Position numbers and translations under genes: made by a program. A stretch of 50,186 bases of DNA from Komagataeibacter nataicola (lineage in GTDB: Bacteria > Pseudomonadota > Alphaproteobacteria > Acetobacterales > Acetobacteraceae): positions 1-50,186 of the forward strand of contig NZ_NIRT01000023.1 in the NCBI RefSeq assembly GCF_003207795.1, in the 5' to 3' direction. Shown piece after piece: positions 1-8,497 of this stretch. Below the pieces are notes generated by a model. The model saw only the letters and a list, made by a program, of their open reading frames with translations, searched no databases and was not told where the DNA came from. The stretch's first letter is position 1; each line of letters begins with the position of its first letter.

Positions 1-33
1 TAAGGCACGGGAAAGTCGGTCGCCGCCAGGTCT
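1..33 (+). rRNA. rrf: 5S rRNA, 3' end (partial)
   Basis: The first 33 bases match the end of an alphaproteobacterial 5S rRNA: the late stem-loop followed by the GCCGCCAGG segment that closes helix I with the 5' end of the molecule. Most of the gene lies before the window. It sits 19 bases upstream of an initiator tRNA, the usual order 16S-23S-5S-tRNA-fMet at the end of alphaproteobacterial rRNA operons. The exact 3' end could be off by a base or two. Confidence 0.8.
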
Positions 34-52
34 TCCAGTCCTCCCTCACAAA

Positions 53-129
<77 letters not shown>

Positions 130-156
130 TGGTTCAAGTGATTGATATCACACATT

Positions 157-186
157 AAAACCTGCCCTCACCGGCGGGTTTTTTGT
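157..186 (+). terminator. Rho-independent terminator of the rRNA operon
   Basis: CCTGCC and GGCGGG pair (one G-T) around a 6-nt loop, flanked by AAAA on the left and a run of six T on the right, 27 bases after the tRNA. Confidence 0.85.
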
Positions 187-304
187 TGTCTGAAATTCCC
201 CGCAGGATGCACATAGGATGCAAATGGGAGTGAAAACGCAGCGTAGTTTGGGCTTAAAGCAGGCCATGTCACGATAGCGTGATGCCTGTCTCTAGCCTTA
301 TTGA

Positions 305-903
305 TCAGTGGAAATTTCGCGATCTGACGACGAGGCGCTCACCGTCAGAATCGTTGTTATGGGTGTTGTCAGTAGAGGAGCGATTACCTACGTCCGCCAG
401 CAATATTGACAGATCGGTGATCTCTTTCGCCACCAGATGCACGACGTCGCCTTCTTTCTGCAGCATGCCTTTCACGGCCAGCATCTGGCCGCCAAGCACC
501 ACGCGCCGGTTGGCGTCGAATAGATCCGGCCAGATGATGACGTTCATGTTGGCCGTCTCGTCCTCCAGCGTCATGAACACCACGCCTTCGGCGGAGCCTG
601 GTCGCTGCCGGACCAGCACCAGCCCGGCGACAGCTAGGCGCTTTCCGTCTTTTGCCGACAATGCTTTCCGACAGGACATGATACCCCTTGCCTGAAGATC
701 CTCGCGTAGGAAGGTCAGCGGATGATCCCGCAGGCTCAGGCCAAGACGGTTGTAGTCCCGCACAACCTCAGCCCCGTCGCGCATGGGCTGCAGCGGCAGC
801 GGTTCATCGCGCAGAGCCTTGATGGCCCACAGCGCCTCGCGCCGTGCCAGCCCGAGCGAAGGGCGGAACGCGTCGGCTTCGGCCAGATGAATTGCCCCGG
901 GTT
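305..903 (-). pseudogene. dnaE2: dnaE2 (error-prone DNA polymerase ImuC), C-terminal fragment
   Basis: The minus-strand frame gives about 200 residues that read as the C-terminus of DnaE2/ImuC: an LAEADAF...LGLARREALWAIKAL segment, then the OB-fold region with VAGLVLVRQRPGSA, FMTLEDETANMN and the terminal RSRNFH. DnaE2 is the damage-inducible alpha subunit working with ImuA and ImuB in mutagenic translesion synthesis and is normally over 1000 residues. The catalytic part is missing. Homology stops near base 903, where IS3-family sequence begins, so this looks like a gene beheaded by an insertion and later rearrangement. The open frame continues to 1021 only by reading through the IS. Confidence 0.8.
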
Positions 904-941
904 GTGTGGAGACAGCAAGACCCGTGAGGTAAGAAATATTC

Positions 942-1264
942 ATGAGTAACAAATCGAAGCGTTTTCCGCCTGATTTCGTGACCGTGCAGCCCGCAAGGTT
1001 CTGGAGGAAGAGAAGAACCATCCGTCACGCTGGTCCGCAGTGATGATGATAGCACCAAAGCTGGATATTCATCCTGACACGCTGTCAAAATGGACACGTC
1101 TGCATGAACGGGCCAATGCACCTGCGGTAAATGATCTGCCTGATCGGGAGAAGATCAGACAACTGGAGCGCGAGAACCGCGAACTGCGGCAGGCCAATGA
1201 AATCCTGCGTAAGGCGTCAGCATATTTTGCGGAAGGGGAACTCGATCGCCGCTTCAGGCCATGA
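942..1264 (+). pseudogene. IS3-family OrfA, frameshifted
   Basis: Begins MSNKSKRFPPD and continues, after a one-base loss near 973-976, in frame 2 as RDRAARKVLEEEKNHPSRWSA and on to an SKWTRLHE helix-turn-helix and a leucine-zipper-like QLERENRELRQANEIL coiled coil. That is the normal OrfA layout (DNA-binding HTH_Tnp_1 domain followed by a zipper). It ends TGA at 1264, overlapping the OrfB ATG at 1261. Because of the frameshift the only open stretch begins inside the gene at 1040. Confidence 0.75.
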
Positions 1265-1820
1265 CGCGCTTCATCGATGAGCACGGGCAGGCATATGGTG
1301 TCGGGTCAATCTGCAGGGTTCTGCCGATTGCGCCATCTGTCTATTACGCTCATCAGGCCAGACAGAAACATCCCTCTGCACGGAGCGCAAAAGACAGATG
1401 GCTCTGCGATCAAATCCGTAGGGTATGGAACGATAATTTTTGTGTTTATGGAGTGCGTAAGGTCTGGCACCAACTCAGACGCGAAGGCATCGATGTCGCC
1501 CGCTGCACGGTAGGGCGGCTGATGCGCCAGATGGGACTGAAAGGTGTCATTCGTGGCAAGGGGGGCAGAACCACACGGCCAGATCCGCAACGCCCCTGCC
1601 CACAGGATCTGGTGCAGCGCCAGTTCCATGCGCCAGCTCCCAACAGGCTGCGGGTTTCGGATTTCACTTACGTTTCCACATGGCAGGGCTTTGTATATGT
1701 CGCTTTCATCATTGATGTATTCGCCCGCGTGATTGTGGGATGGCGCGTCTCGTCAACTGCCCATACCGACATTCGTAATGGATGCCCTGGAGCAGGCTCT
1801 GTGCCAGAGGCAGCGCAAGG
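1261..1820 (+). pseudogene. IS3-family OrfB transposase, frameshifted and 3'-truncated
   Basis: Carries HTH_21-like SICRVLPIAPSVYYAH, YGVRKVWHQLRREGI and the rve integrase core with VSDFTYVSTW (first Asp) and FIIDVFARVIVGW (second Asp). An extra base near 1771 moves the frame: the expected FVMDALEQAL continues one frame over. Coding similarity ends around 1815-1825, before the third catalytic residue (Glu), so the transposase cannot be active. Confidence 0.75.
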
Positions 1821-1824
1821 GGAA

Positions 1825-1990
1825 AGTGCGCCACCCCCAGCACGTAAAAGAACAGAAGCGTTACCAGTTCAAGTGTTATGTCCGTATTACCCACGAAATG
1901 CAGCACGGTATTGGCCGTACCCTGTGCCGTCGTGATCCGGTTGGCCAGCGACCCGACCAGCATCAGGACAACAGACGAAAATATAGACAT
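1825..1990 (-). pseudogene. Putative GntP-family gluconate permease fragment
   Basis: About 55 minus-strand residues (SSVVLMLVGSLANRI, a GNTDITLELVTLLFFYVLG membrane segment) resemble an internal stretch of GntP/IdnT gluconate:H+ symporters. The fragment lacks a plausible start and is cut on its other side by the IS3 remnant at about 1825. The neighbouring ketogluconate genes idnO and idnD make a gluconate/idonate permease plausible. The match is from memory of the family only; another membrane transporter remains possible. Confidence 0.4.
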
Positions 1991-2420
1991 TAAAACTGAA
2001 GATATACATGTCTTTTACAGAAAGTTTTTTATAAAACGGGCAAGGCACAATGCCTGACGCAGGCAGAAGGTTGAAAAACTGCTGAATGGTGTCGTGGTGG
2101 CTTGGTTTTATGGCTTCCTGGAGCGTTAATCGATGGTGCTGCCTGGCGTTCCCCAATCTACTTTTTAAGCAGGATGAATATTTCTCTCCTTCAGGCTATA
2201 AAGCAGCCGCACTTCTGATCCTGATGGTGCCCTGCGTGATCTCGATAGATCGTATGGAACAAATCCATTGGGGTGACAGGTTATTCATTATGATCGCGTA
2301 GCTTTCCAAGAGGGCAACGGGCCCGCGATAGGATTGTCCTGCCGCACGCGCAGACGTGTGAGGGCATTGACGCGTGGTCCTGCTATAATCAAAGCTCTGA
2401 TAATACAGACGGACATTGTC
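1991..2420. other. Intergenic region upstream of idnO
   Basis: No convincing gene. The short open frames on both strands lack family resemblance and good ribosome binding sites. The left part may be more decayed permease sequence; the right part should hold the idnO promoter. Confidence 0.4.
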
Positions 2421-3191
2421 ATGCAGGACGATACCCTTTTTTCACTTGCCGGAAGGCGGGCGCTTGTGACCGGAGCCTCCCGTGGCATTGGCCTGACCCT
2501 GGCGCGTGGCCTTGGCCGACATGGGGCAAAAATTGTGCTGAATGGCCGCCATCCCGAACCGCTGGAGGCTGCCCGCGTCATGCTGGAACGCGAAGGCGTG
2601 GATGCCGCGATCGCACCCTTTGATGTGACTGATCAGGATGCCGTCATTGCGGGGGTTGAAAAGATAGAGGCCGAATGCGGGCCGATTGATATCCTCATCA
2701 ACAATGCGGGTATCCAGCGCCGTGCGCCGCTGGATCAGTTCAGCCGGGCGGACTGGGATGCCCTGATCGCCACGAACCTGAACGCGGTTTTCTTCGTCGG
2801 GCAGGCCGTAGCAAGACATATGCTGCCGCGTGGGCGGGGAAAGATCGTTAATATCTGTTCGGTACAGAGCGAACTGGCACGGCCGGGCATCGCGCCTTAT
2901 ACCGCAACCAAAGGGGCGGTCAAAAACCTGACCAAGGGCATGGCAACCGACTGGGCGCGTCATGGCCTGCAGGTCAACGGGCTTGCGCCAGGCTATTTTA
3001 AAACGGAAATGAATGAAAAGCTTGTGGCGGACCAGGCATTTACCCAGTGGCTGTGCCAGCGCACGCCTGCCGGTCGGTGGGGGAATGTGGAGGAACTGGT
3101 CGGCGCGGCTGTTTTCCTGTCTTCCGATGCCTCAAGCTTTGTCAACGGGCACGTGCTCATGGTTGACGGAGGCATAACCGCTTCCGTGTAA
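2421..3191 (+). CDS. idnO: Gluconate 5-dehydrogenase (short-chain dehydrogenase)
   Basis: A 256-residue classical SDR interconverting D-gluconate and 5-keto-D-gluconate with NAD(P)H in the cytoplasm. The cofactor motif TGASRGIG is at residues 17-24, NNAG near 94-97, and the catalytic Ser147, Tyr160 and Lys164 lie in ICSVQSELARPGIAPYTATK. The C-terminus has the SDR pattern FVNGHVLMVDGG. The frame is open from 2334, but the ATG at 2421 gives the family's usual N-terminus (LFSLAGRRALVTG); the extra 29 residues upstream look non-coding. Convergent with idnD, with strong hairpins between. Ga5DH is well known in acetic acid bacteria, and 2-deoxygluconate dehydrogenase is the main alternative. Confidence 0.85.
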   Translation: MQDDTLFSLAGRRALVTGASRGIGLTLARGLGRHGAKIVLNGRHPEPLEAARVMLEREGVDAAIAPFDVTDQDAVIAGVEKIEAECGPIDILINNAGIQRRAPLDQFSRADWDALIATNLNAVFFVGQAVARHMLPRGRGKIVNICSVQSELARPGIAPYTATKGAVKNLTKGMATDWARHGLQVNGLAPGYFKTEMNEKLVADQAFTQWLCQRTPAGRWGNVEELVGAAVFLSSDASSFVNGHVLMVDGGITASV

Positions 3192-3244
3192 ACGGAAGCG
3201 GGGCGTTTTGCCCATTTCCGCCAGTAAGGTCAGGCGGAAATGGG
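3178..3244. terminator. Paired hairpins between convergent idnO and idnD
   Basis: Two perfect inverted repeats lie back to back. A 10-bp stem (3178-3187 with 3192-3201) spans the idnO stop codon. A 12-bp stem (3211-3222 with 3233-3244) starts CCCATTTCCGCC. The second could end transcription from both sides; T runs are short, so intrinsic termination is likely but not certain. Confidence 0.6.
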
Positions 3245-3254
3245 TATCGTCCTT

Positions 3255-4373
3255 TCAACTGTTCAGGGATAGCAGGATCTTGGCTGCCTGCCTGCGGTCT
3301 GGCGCCAGCGCAAAGGCTGCGGCAAAGTCGCTCAGGGGAAACTGTTGGGTGACCAGAATATCGGCAATTTCAGGCCGTTCAGCCAGTAAGGCAAGGGCTG
3401 CATCGAATTCCGTATCGAACCGGAACGTGCCCCTGAAATCAAGTTCACGGCTGATGATCTGGGCAATCGGCACATCTATGTCTCCCGGCGGGAACATGCC
3501 AACCTGCACCAGTATGCCGCCGCGGCGTGTGCGGGTTATGGCGGCAGGCAGGGCGGCTGGCACGCCTGTGGCTTCAAACAGGATATCGAATTCTTCCTCC
3601 ACCACGGTATGGCGGGTGTTGTAGCACCGGCTTGCACCCAGCCGGGTTGCGCACTGGAGTGGAAAATCCTCCAGGTCGGTTACCACAATCCGTTTTGCTC
3701 CGTGATGTACCAGTCCCGCCACGATTAACAGCCCGATTGGTCCGGCCCCCTGCACCATCACGCTACGACCGCGCACATCGCCCGCGCGCGCAATGGCATG
3801 CAGGGCCACGGATAACGGTTCGGCAAGGCAGGCCCGGCGGAGCGTCAGGCCGGGAGGAAGGGAATGGAGCTGTGTCGCCTTGAGCGTCATCGCCCGACGG
3901 AAGCCGCCATCGGTATGGGGATTACGTGCGGCACTTCCCAGAAAACGCATATTGCGACACAGGTTGCGCTGTTCGCGCGCGCATTCGGGGCAGTGACCAC
4001 AGGGCTGAGCCGGATGAATGGCCACGGCCTCGCCTGCGGAAAAACCTTTTACATCGCAGCCCAGCGCATCAATGGTGCCCGAGACTTCATGCCCAAGAAC
4101 CATGGGGGCATGCAGCACGGATGCCCCGACACCCCCATGGGCAAAATAATGCAGGTCCGAACCGCATATGCCGCCCCAGGCCATATTCACCCGCACTTCA
4201 TCGGGGCCGGGTTGAGGCAGGGGGGCGGGGTCCAGCCTCAGGTCATGCGGCGCATGGATAACCAGTGCTTCGGTCAGGCAGGAACCGATGTTTATATGAC
4301 TTGCTTCAGTGTACACGTTCAGGATGCTCCCTGCCTGTAACAGGGCCACCGCTGCACGGGTATGGCGGGCCAT
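3255..4373 (-). CDS. idnD: L-idonate 5-dehydrogenase, zinc MDR family
   Basis: Medium-chain zinc alcohol dehydrogenase oxidising L-idonate to 5-ketogluconate, the substrate of IdnO next door. Catalytic zinc ligands appear as Cys70 in GGICGSDLHY and His95-Glu96 in VLGHEVSG; four structural-zinc cysteines are in CGHCPECAREQRNLC (125-139). A Rossmann motif GAGPIGLL follows. The open frame begins MARHTRAAV, about 30 residues longer than usual before the conserved TEALVIHAP, so the true start may be internal (for example the GTG of NVYTEA). IdnD versus a general polyol dehydrogenase is decided mainly by context and the GSDLHYF pattern. Confidence 0.75.
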   Translation of the reverse strand: MARHTRAAVALLQAGSILNVYTEASHINIGSCLTEALVIHAPHDLRLDPAPLPQPGPDEVRVNMAWGGICGSDLHYFAHGGVGASVLHAPMVLGHEVSGTIDALGCDVKGFSAGEAVAIHPAQPCGHCPECAREQRNLCRNMRFLGSAARNPHTDGGFRRAMTLKATQLHSLPPGLTLRRACLAEPLSVALHAIARAGDVRGRSVMVQGAGPIGLLIVAGLVHHGAKRIVVTDLEDFPLQCATRLGASRCYNTRHTVVEEEFDILFEATGVPAALPAAITRTRRGGILVQVGMFPPGDIDVPIAQIISRELDFRGTFRFDTEFDAALALLAERPEIADILVTQQFPLSDFAAAFALAPDRRQAAKILLSLNS

Positions 4374-4573
4374 TTACAGGGTTTTGTTGAACCGGCATGA
4401 CGGCTCTGGGCAGTGCATGGCAAAAGATTAAGCGCGTGCTCACCCTAACGAGGCAGCAGAGGGTCTGGTTGCCGACATGAAAAGGATGATGTCTGTTACC
4501 ATCCCGTCCGCACCACCTGCACCCTGCCGGGCGGAGCGGTTACATGGCGGCATGGCAAGGGCGGTACCTGTTC

Positions 4574-6007
4574 TTATAAGGCCGTGCGATAGGGGGCGAT
4601 GCCGCGTCCTTCATTGTTGATATCAACCCGGTGGCCAACCATGGGCAGGGCACGGTGATGGCAGTCTTCGCGGGTGCATGCACGGCATCCCGGCCCGATG
4701 GGAATGATCATCCGCGGATCATTCAGATCCAGTCCCGCGGAATAGACAAGGTGTTCGGCATCGGTAATGGAACAGCCCAGAACCACGGCGGTCAGGCGGG
4801 GGCGGTCAAGGTAGGATATGCTGCTGCGCCCGACAGTGCGGGCTATATTGAGATAGAGGGCACCATCGGTAGTCTGTGAAAGCTGGACCTGGACCTGCTG
4901 GGGCGTGCTGAATGCACGGAAAATGTTCCATAACGGGCACGGGCCGCCAAAGCGGGACTGGGTAAAGCGGTTTGCACTGAAACTCTTGAGGATATTGCCG
5001 GCAATATCCGTTTTGAGAAAGTAAAAGGGTATGCCCTCGCTCCCCGGGCGCTGCATGGTGCTGAGCCGATGGCATGCCTGTTCGAAACTGACCCCGAAAT
5101 GGCGCTGCAACCGTTCCAGGTCATGGCGGACCTCACGTGCGGTGACCCGAAAGCGCTCATAAGGCAGAAGCAGCGCTCCGGCAAAATAATTGGTCAGATA
5201 CACGCGCGCCAGTCCGCGCGCCTCACTTTCGCGCAGGCGGGAACGACGGATGGTACGTGCAAACACGGCCTGATGCTCGATCTGCCCCAGCGCCTGCGCC
5301 ATCCAGAAGGTACTGCTCTCTGCGGGCAGGATGCGGGAAAGGAATATGGTGCGGGCCCGTCGGTCCATCCGCCACATCAGGCCCCGTTGCCCCAGGCTGA
5401 GATCGGTTTCCGTGCGTATGCCATGGTGGTCCAGAAGGTAGCGGGTAAGCTGTTCCCGGGGGCTTCCTTCATTCAGTCGCATCATCTCGAACTGGCGTTC
5501 GGCCGTGCGGTCGACTTCATCAAAATAGTTGCGCTGCAACTGCACCCAGTCATTGACGGCCTCGTAAGGCTCCACCCGATCAGGGGCATCATGGGATGGT
5601 GTGGTCGCGCCAACCAGTGGCGCCGCAGTATGTTCCTGCCGTAGCAGATAGGCACGATAGAGCCGGACAAACTCTGCGCAAAGGTCAGGTGCTGCACGCA
5701 TGGCAGCCTGAATACTGTCCAGCCTGATGGCGTTCGTATCGAATACGGGGTCGGTCAGTATTTCACGCAGTGCCTGTATGCCACGTGTTTCTTCAGTATC
5801 ACTGAAATAATCCGTCCCTACCGAAAATATGTCACACAGGGCACCGAGCAGAGGCAGGGGCAGGGGGCGTATGTCGTGTTCGATCTGGTTCAGGTAACTG
5901 GCCGATATGCCAAGGCGCAATGCGAGCGCGCTCTGTGTCATGCTCACACGGTTGCGTTGATGACGGATGCGTGACCCGGTGAAGGTTTTGGTGGCGGCTT
6001 TTCTCAT
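4574..6007 (-). CDS. XRE/IrrE-type short-chain fatty acyl transcriptional regulator
   Basis: About 477 residues in three parts: an N-terminal HTH_3 domain (MTQSALALRLGISASYLNQIE, residues ~23-43), a middle ImmA/IrrE-like region (~150-280), and a C-terminal DUF2083-type domain with CPLWNIFRAF and cysteine-bearing GCRACTREDCHHR. This is the RamB/PrpR-like ScfR architecture that senses acyl-CoA and controls acetate, propionate or glyoxylate genes. The track extends to 6121, but the ATG at 6007 (MRKAATKTF) directly precedes the HTH domain. It is divergent from an acetyl-CoA-synthetase-like ORF, the usual partner of this regulator. A perfect palindrome at 6264-6278 could be an operator; that is inference. 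Confidence 0.8.
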   Translation of the reverse strand: MRKAATKTFTGSRIRHQRNRVSMTQSALALRLGISASYLNQIEHDIRPLPLPLLGALCDIFSVGTDYFSDTEETRGIQALREILTDPVFDTNAIRLDSIQAAMRAAPDLCAEFVRLYRAYLLRQEHTAAPLVGATTPSHDAPDRVEPYEAVNDWVQLQRNYFDEVDRTAERQFEMMRLNEGSPREQLTRYLLDHHGIRTETDLSLGQRGLMWRMDRRARTIFLSRILPAESSTFWMAQALGQIEHQAVFARTIRRSRLRESEARGLARVYLTNYFAGALLLPYERFRVTAREVRHDLERLQRHFGVSFEQACHRLSTMQRPGSEGIPFYFLKTDIAGNILKSFSANRFTQSRFGGPCPLWNIFRAFSTPQQVQVQLSQTTDGALYLNIARTVGRSSISYLDRPRLTAVVLGCSITDAEHLVYSAGLDLNDPRMIIPIGPGCRACTREDCHHRALPMVGHRVDINNEGRGIAPYRTAL

Positions 6008-6263
6008 CTTCGCAACCTTTGCAATTCGCGGCGCGGCGTTCGCCCCTTTAAACGGCAAAACATCTTCCGCCCGCAACCGGGATTTGTCACAGTCCGTGGT
6101 AACAAAAGCAAACAAGAGCATCGCTTATGAAATGCCATGACCGGGTAATGTCCCGTACAGACAGCAGATTTGCCGTAAAACGGACAGCGCGCCGCCTCGG
6201 GTTTTGGCTCTGGCGCGGGCTGATTGTCCGGCAGGTGGGCACGCGCCCGTCATTGCGTTTTTG

Positions 6264-6278
6264 CGCGTAAATTACGCG
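6264..6278. promoter_or_regulatory. Perfect 15-bp palindrome, candidate operator
   Basis: CGCGTAAATTACGCG has 7-bp arms around a single A. It lies in the 345-bp divergent region between the acyl-responsive regulator and the synthetase-like ORF, 74 bases before that ORF. Binding by the neighbouring regulator is inference. Confidence 0.45.
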
Positions 6279-6352
6279 TTGCCTCTCTTTTAATTTATAG
6301 CTGCATCGCGCGTTAAGCGTGCCGGAGCAGTTAAACGACGGGGAACAGGTCC

Positions 6353-7270
6353 ATGACCAGCAGGGTTTATGACAACGTGTTCGTTCTGCCAGCCATCCAT
6401 GCGCGGCAGCATTATATGCAACCGGTCGAGGACGCGGTCCCACTGCCTGTCGACCCGCTGCCGCACCATGCTTCCCCCATGTTGAATCTCTCCGCCCTGT
6501 GCATTGACCGCCATCTGGGCGATCATGCGGACAAGGCCGCGATGGTCTGGCCGGGATCGGGCGCACGACCGGAGGGGCGGGTTTCCTATCGGGTACTGCA
6601 TGAGGAAGTCTGCCGTCTTGCCAACGCCCTGCTGGATCAGGGCGTGCAACGTGGTGACACGGTTGCGATCCACATGCCATTGATGATGGAAAGTATCGTT
6701 GCAGTACTGGCCTGCATCCGTATTGGTGCGGTGCATGTCGTGCTGGCTGGAGTGTCCGATGTGCCGCGCCTGGCCGAACGGCTGGTGCAATGTGGCGCTG
6801 CTGTCGTTGTGACAGGGCATGAAACAGACAGTGCATCGCTAAAGGCCGGACTGGACAGCGCCCTGCTTGGTGCAGCTTCCCGTTGCCGGGTGCAACTGGT
6901 TCTGGTCGTGGCGCCTGCCGGGGCAGACGTGCCGATGAAGCCGGGCCGCGACCATCGCTATGATGCGGTTGTGGATTGGTACGAGCCTGATTTTCCCCCT
7001 GCGGTCATGTTTTCGGATGACCCGCTGTTTGTGCTTTATCCATTGCACAGGCCAGGCCGGGAGCATGGCGTGACATATACGGTAAGGCAGTACAGCCGCC
7101 TGACCCGCTACGCAATGGAAATGCTGGCGCCACAGGGCAACGAAGAAATTCCTTACAGTCTCCTCGATATGGCATGGAATGCAGGGCAGACTGCGCTTGT
7201 GATCAGCGTGCTAGCAAAGGGCAGCACCATTACCGACCCCGGTGATGGCCTTCAGCCCCCAAATGTCTGA
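6353..7270 (+). CDS. Half-length, degenerate acetyl-CoA-synthetase-like protein
   Basis: A 305-residue open frame resembling the N-terminal half of acetyl/propionyl-CoA synthetase (about 630-650 residues). Recognisable parts are LNLSALCIDRHL, RVSYRVLHEEVCRLANALL, VAIHMPLMMESIVAVLACIRIGAVH and, near the end, LLDMAWNAGQTALVISVLAKGSTI, equivalent to the synthetase segment WCTADVGWVTGHSY. The ATP-grasping loop expected at LFVLYTSGSTGKPKGV reads LFVLYPLHRPGREHGV, losing its Ser/Thr/Gly/Lys residues, and the whole catalytic C-terminus is absent. It cannot be a working synthetase. Yet no stop or frameshift interrupts it, so it is either a recent truncation or a retained regulatory or structural relic. 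Divergent from the ScfR-type regulator. Confidence 0.65.
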   Translation: MTSRVYDNVFVLPAIHARQHYMQPVEDAVPLPVDPLPHHASPMLNLSALCIDRHLGDHADKAAMVWPGSGARPEGRVSYRVLHEEVCRLANALLDQGVQRGDTVAIHMPLMMESIVAVLACIRIGAVHVVLAGVSDVPRLAERLVQCGAAVVVTGHETDSASLKAGLDSALLGAASRCRVQLVLVVAPAGADVPMKPGRDHRYDAVVDWYEPDFPPAVMFSDDPLFVLYPLHRPGREHGVTYTVRQYSRLTRYAMEMLAPQGNEEIPYSLLDMAWNAGQTALVISVLAKGSTITDPGDGLQPPNV

Positions 7271-7489
7271 TCCGGGCCTCATGCTCACGATTTTGTTTTC
7301 AGCCTGACAAAACTGGCCCGATGGGACAGCGTTTTCAGTCAACCGTCACCTGATGCTGACGTTCTGAAATAAAAAATAAATAAAAATCCAACATTCGGTT
7401 GTTTTCCATACCTGATGACACAAGACACGCTCCCTGTGGGGCAGGCGTGTCCATTATGGAGAGGGCCTGCAATTGTCCCTGATTATCCG

Positions 7490-8497
7490 ATGAACAGCCC
7501 TATCGGTTGGGCTCTTATTGGCGCAAGCAATGTTGCCCGGCAGTGGATTGTCGATGCCATTCGTGCGCAGCCAGAAAGTCAGATCCTGAACGTGCTGAGT
7601 TCGAATGAAGAGCGCGGTGCCCGGTTTGCAACTGAAAACGGCATCCCCGCCCATACGGCGGATATCGGCACGATCCTGTCAGACGAGAGCGTGGATGCCG
7701 TATATATCAGCACCGCCAACCAGTTTCATTGTAGCCAGACACTTGCTGCAGCCAGCGCCGGGAAAAATATCCTGTGCGAAAAACCGGTTGCCCTGAGTGT
7801 GGATGACGCCCGGAAAATGATCACCGCCTGCCGTGACGCAGGCGTGGTGTTGGGCGTCAACCACCATCTGCGCTGCAATGCCATGCACCAGAAACTCCGG
7901 CAGCTTCTGGCAGCGGGGGAGATCGGGCGGCTCAATGCCGTGCGGGTCTTTCATGCCAATTTCCTGCCTCAGGCCCTGCAGGGGTGGCGTATCAACGACC
8001 CCAACGGGGGCGGGCTGATACTCGACAGCACGATTCATGACATCGACACGCTACGTTTCCTGATCGGGAGCAATCCGACGCATGTCATGGCCATGACGCA
8101 GAGCGGTCGCCTTGCCCATGATGGCGTGGAGGATGGCATCATGGTTGTCATGCGCTTTCCCGGTGATGTGCTGGTGCAGATCCATGGCTCCTATACTGTT
8201 CCCTTCTCCGAAGGTGGGGTCGAGTTCTATGGCAGTCATGGCGTCCTGATCGGGCGGGACTGCATGAGCCAGCGCGCCGCGGGGCGGCTGTTCATGCGTA
8301 ATGCCGATGGTGAAAGGGAAATACCGGTTCACCATCACAATCTCTATCACTACGCACTTGCCGCATTCAGCAATGCGGTGCGTGGCACGGGGCAACCCGC
8401 CGCAACCGGCGAAGATGGCCTTGCTGCCCTGGCCATAGCGCTGGCCATTCGTGAATCGGCCCTTACGGGCCGTCAGGTCGAAGTGGAAATCCCATGA
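7490..8497 (+). CDS. Gfo/Idh/MocA-family oxidoreductase
   Basis: NAD(P)-dependent sugar or polyol dehydrogenase, about 335 residues. N-terminal Rossmann fold IGWALIGASNVARQ, then YISTANQFHCSQTLAAASAGKNILCEKPVALS holding the family's EKP lysine, and a C-terminal domain with GGGLILDSTIHDIDTLRFL bearing the conserved Asp/His pair. The frame is open from 7415, but MNSPIGWALIGA at 7490 gives the standard short lead-in; neither start has a strong ribosome binding site. The gene overlaps the next one by 4 bases (ATGA), so both are probably co-translated. Substrate unknown; context suggests a sugar acid or inositol-like compound. Confidence 0.8.
   Translation: MNSPIGWALIGASNVARQWIVDAIRAQPESQILNVLSSNEERGARFATENGIPAHTADIGTILSDESVDAVYISTANQFHCSQTLAAASAGKNILCEKPVALSVDDARKMITACRDAGVVLGVNHHLRCNAMHQKLRQLLAAGEIGRLNAVRVFHANFLPQALQGWRINDPNGGGLILDSTIHDIDTLRFLIGSNPTHVMAMTQSGRLAHDGVEDGIMVVMRFPGDVLVQIHGSYTVPFSEGGVEFYGSHGVLIGRDCMSQRAAGRLFMRNADGEREIPVHHHNLYHYALAAFSNAVRGTGQPAATGEDGLAALAIALAIRESALTGRQVEVEIP

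Larger units (their letters stand above)
904..1825 (+). mobile_element. IS3-family element, truncated remnant
   Basis: Two overlapping frames carry IS3-family OrfA and OrfB. Both are frameshifted and the element lacks its right end, including the last catalytic acidic residue of the DDE transposase. The left boundary is placed where dnaE2 homology ends; the right boundary where OrfB homology gives way to a minus-strand permease-like fragment. Neither terminal inverted repeats nor a target duplication could be confirmed, so both boundaries are approximate. Confidence 0.75.
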
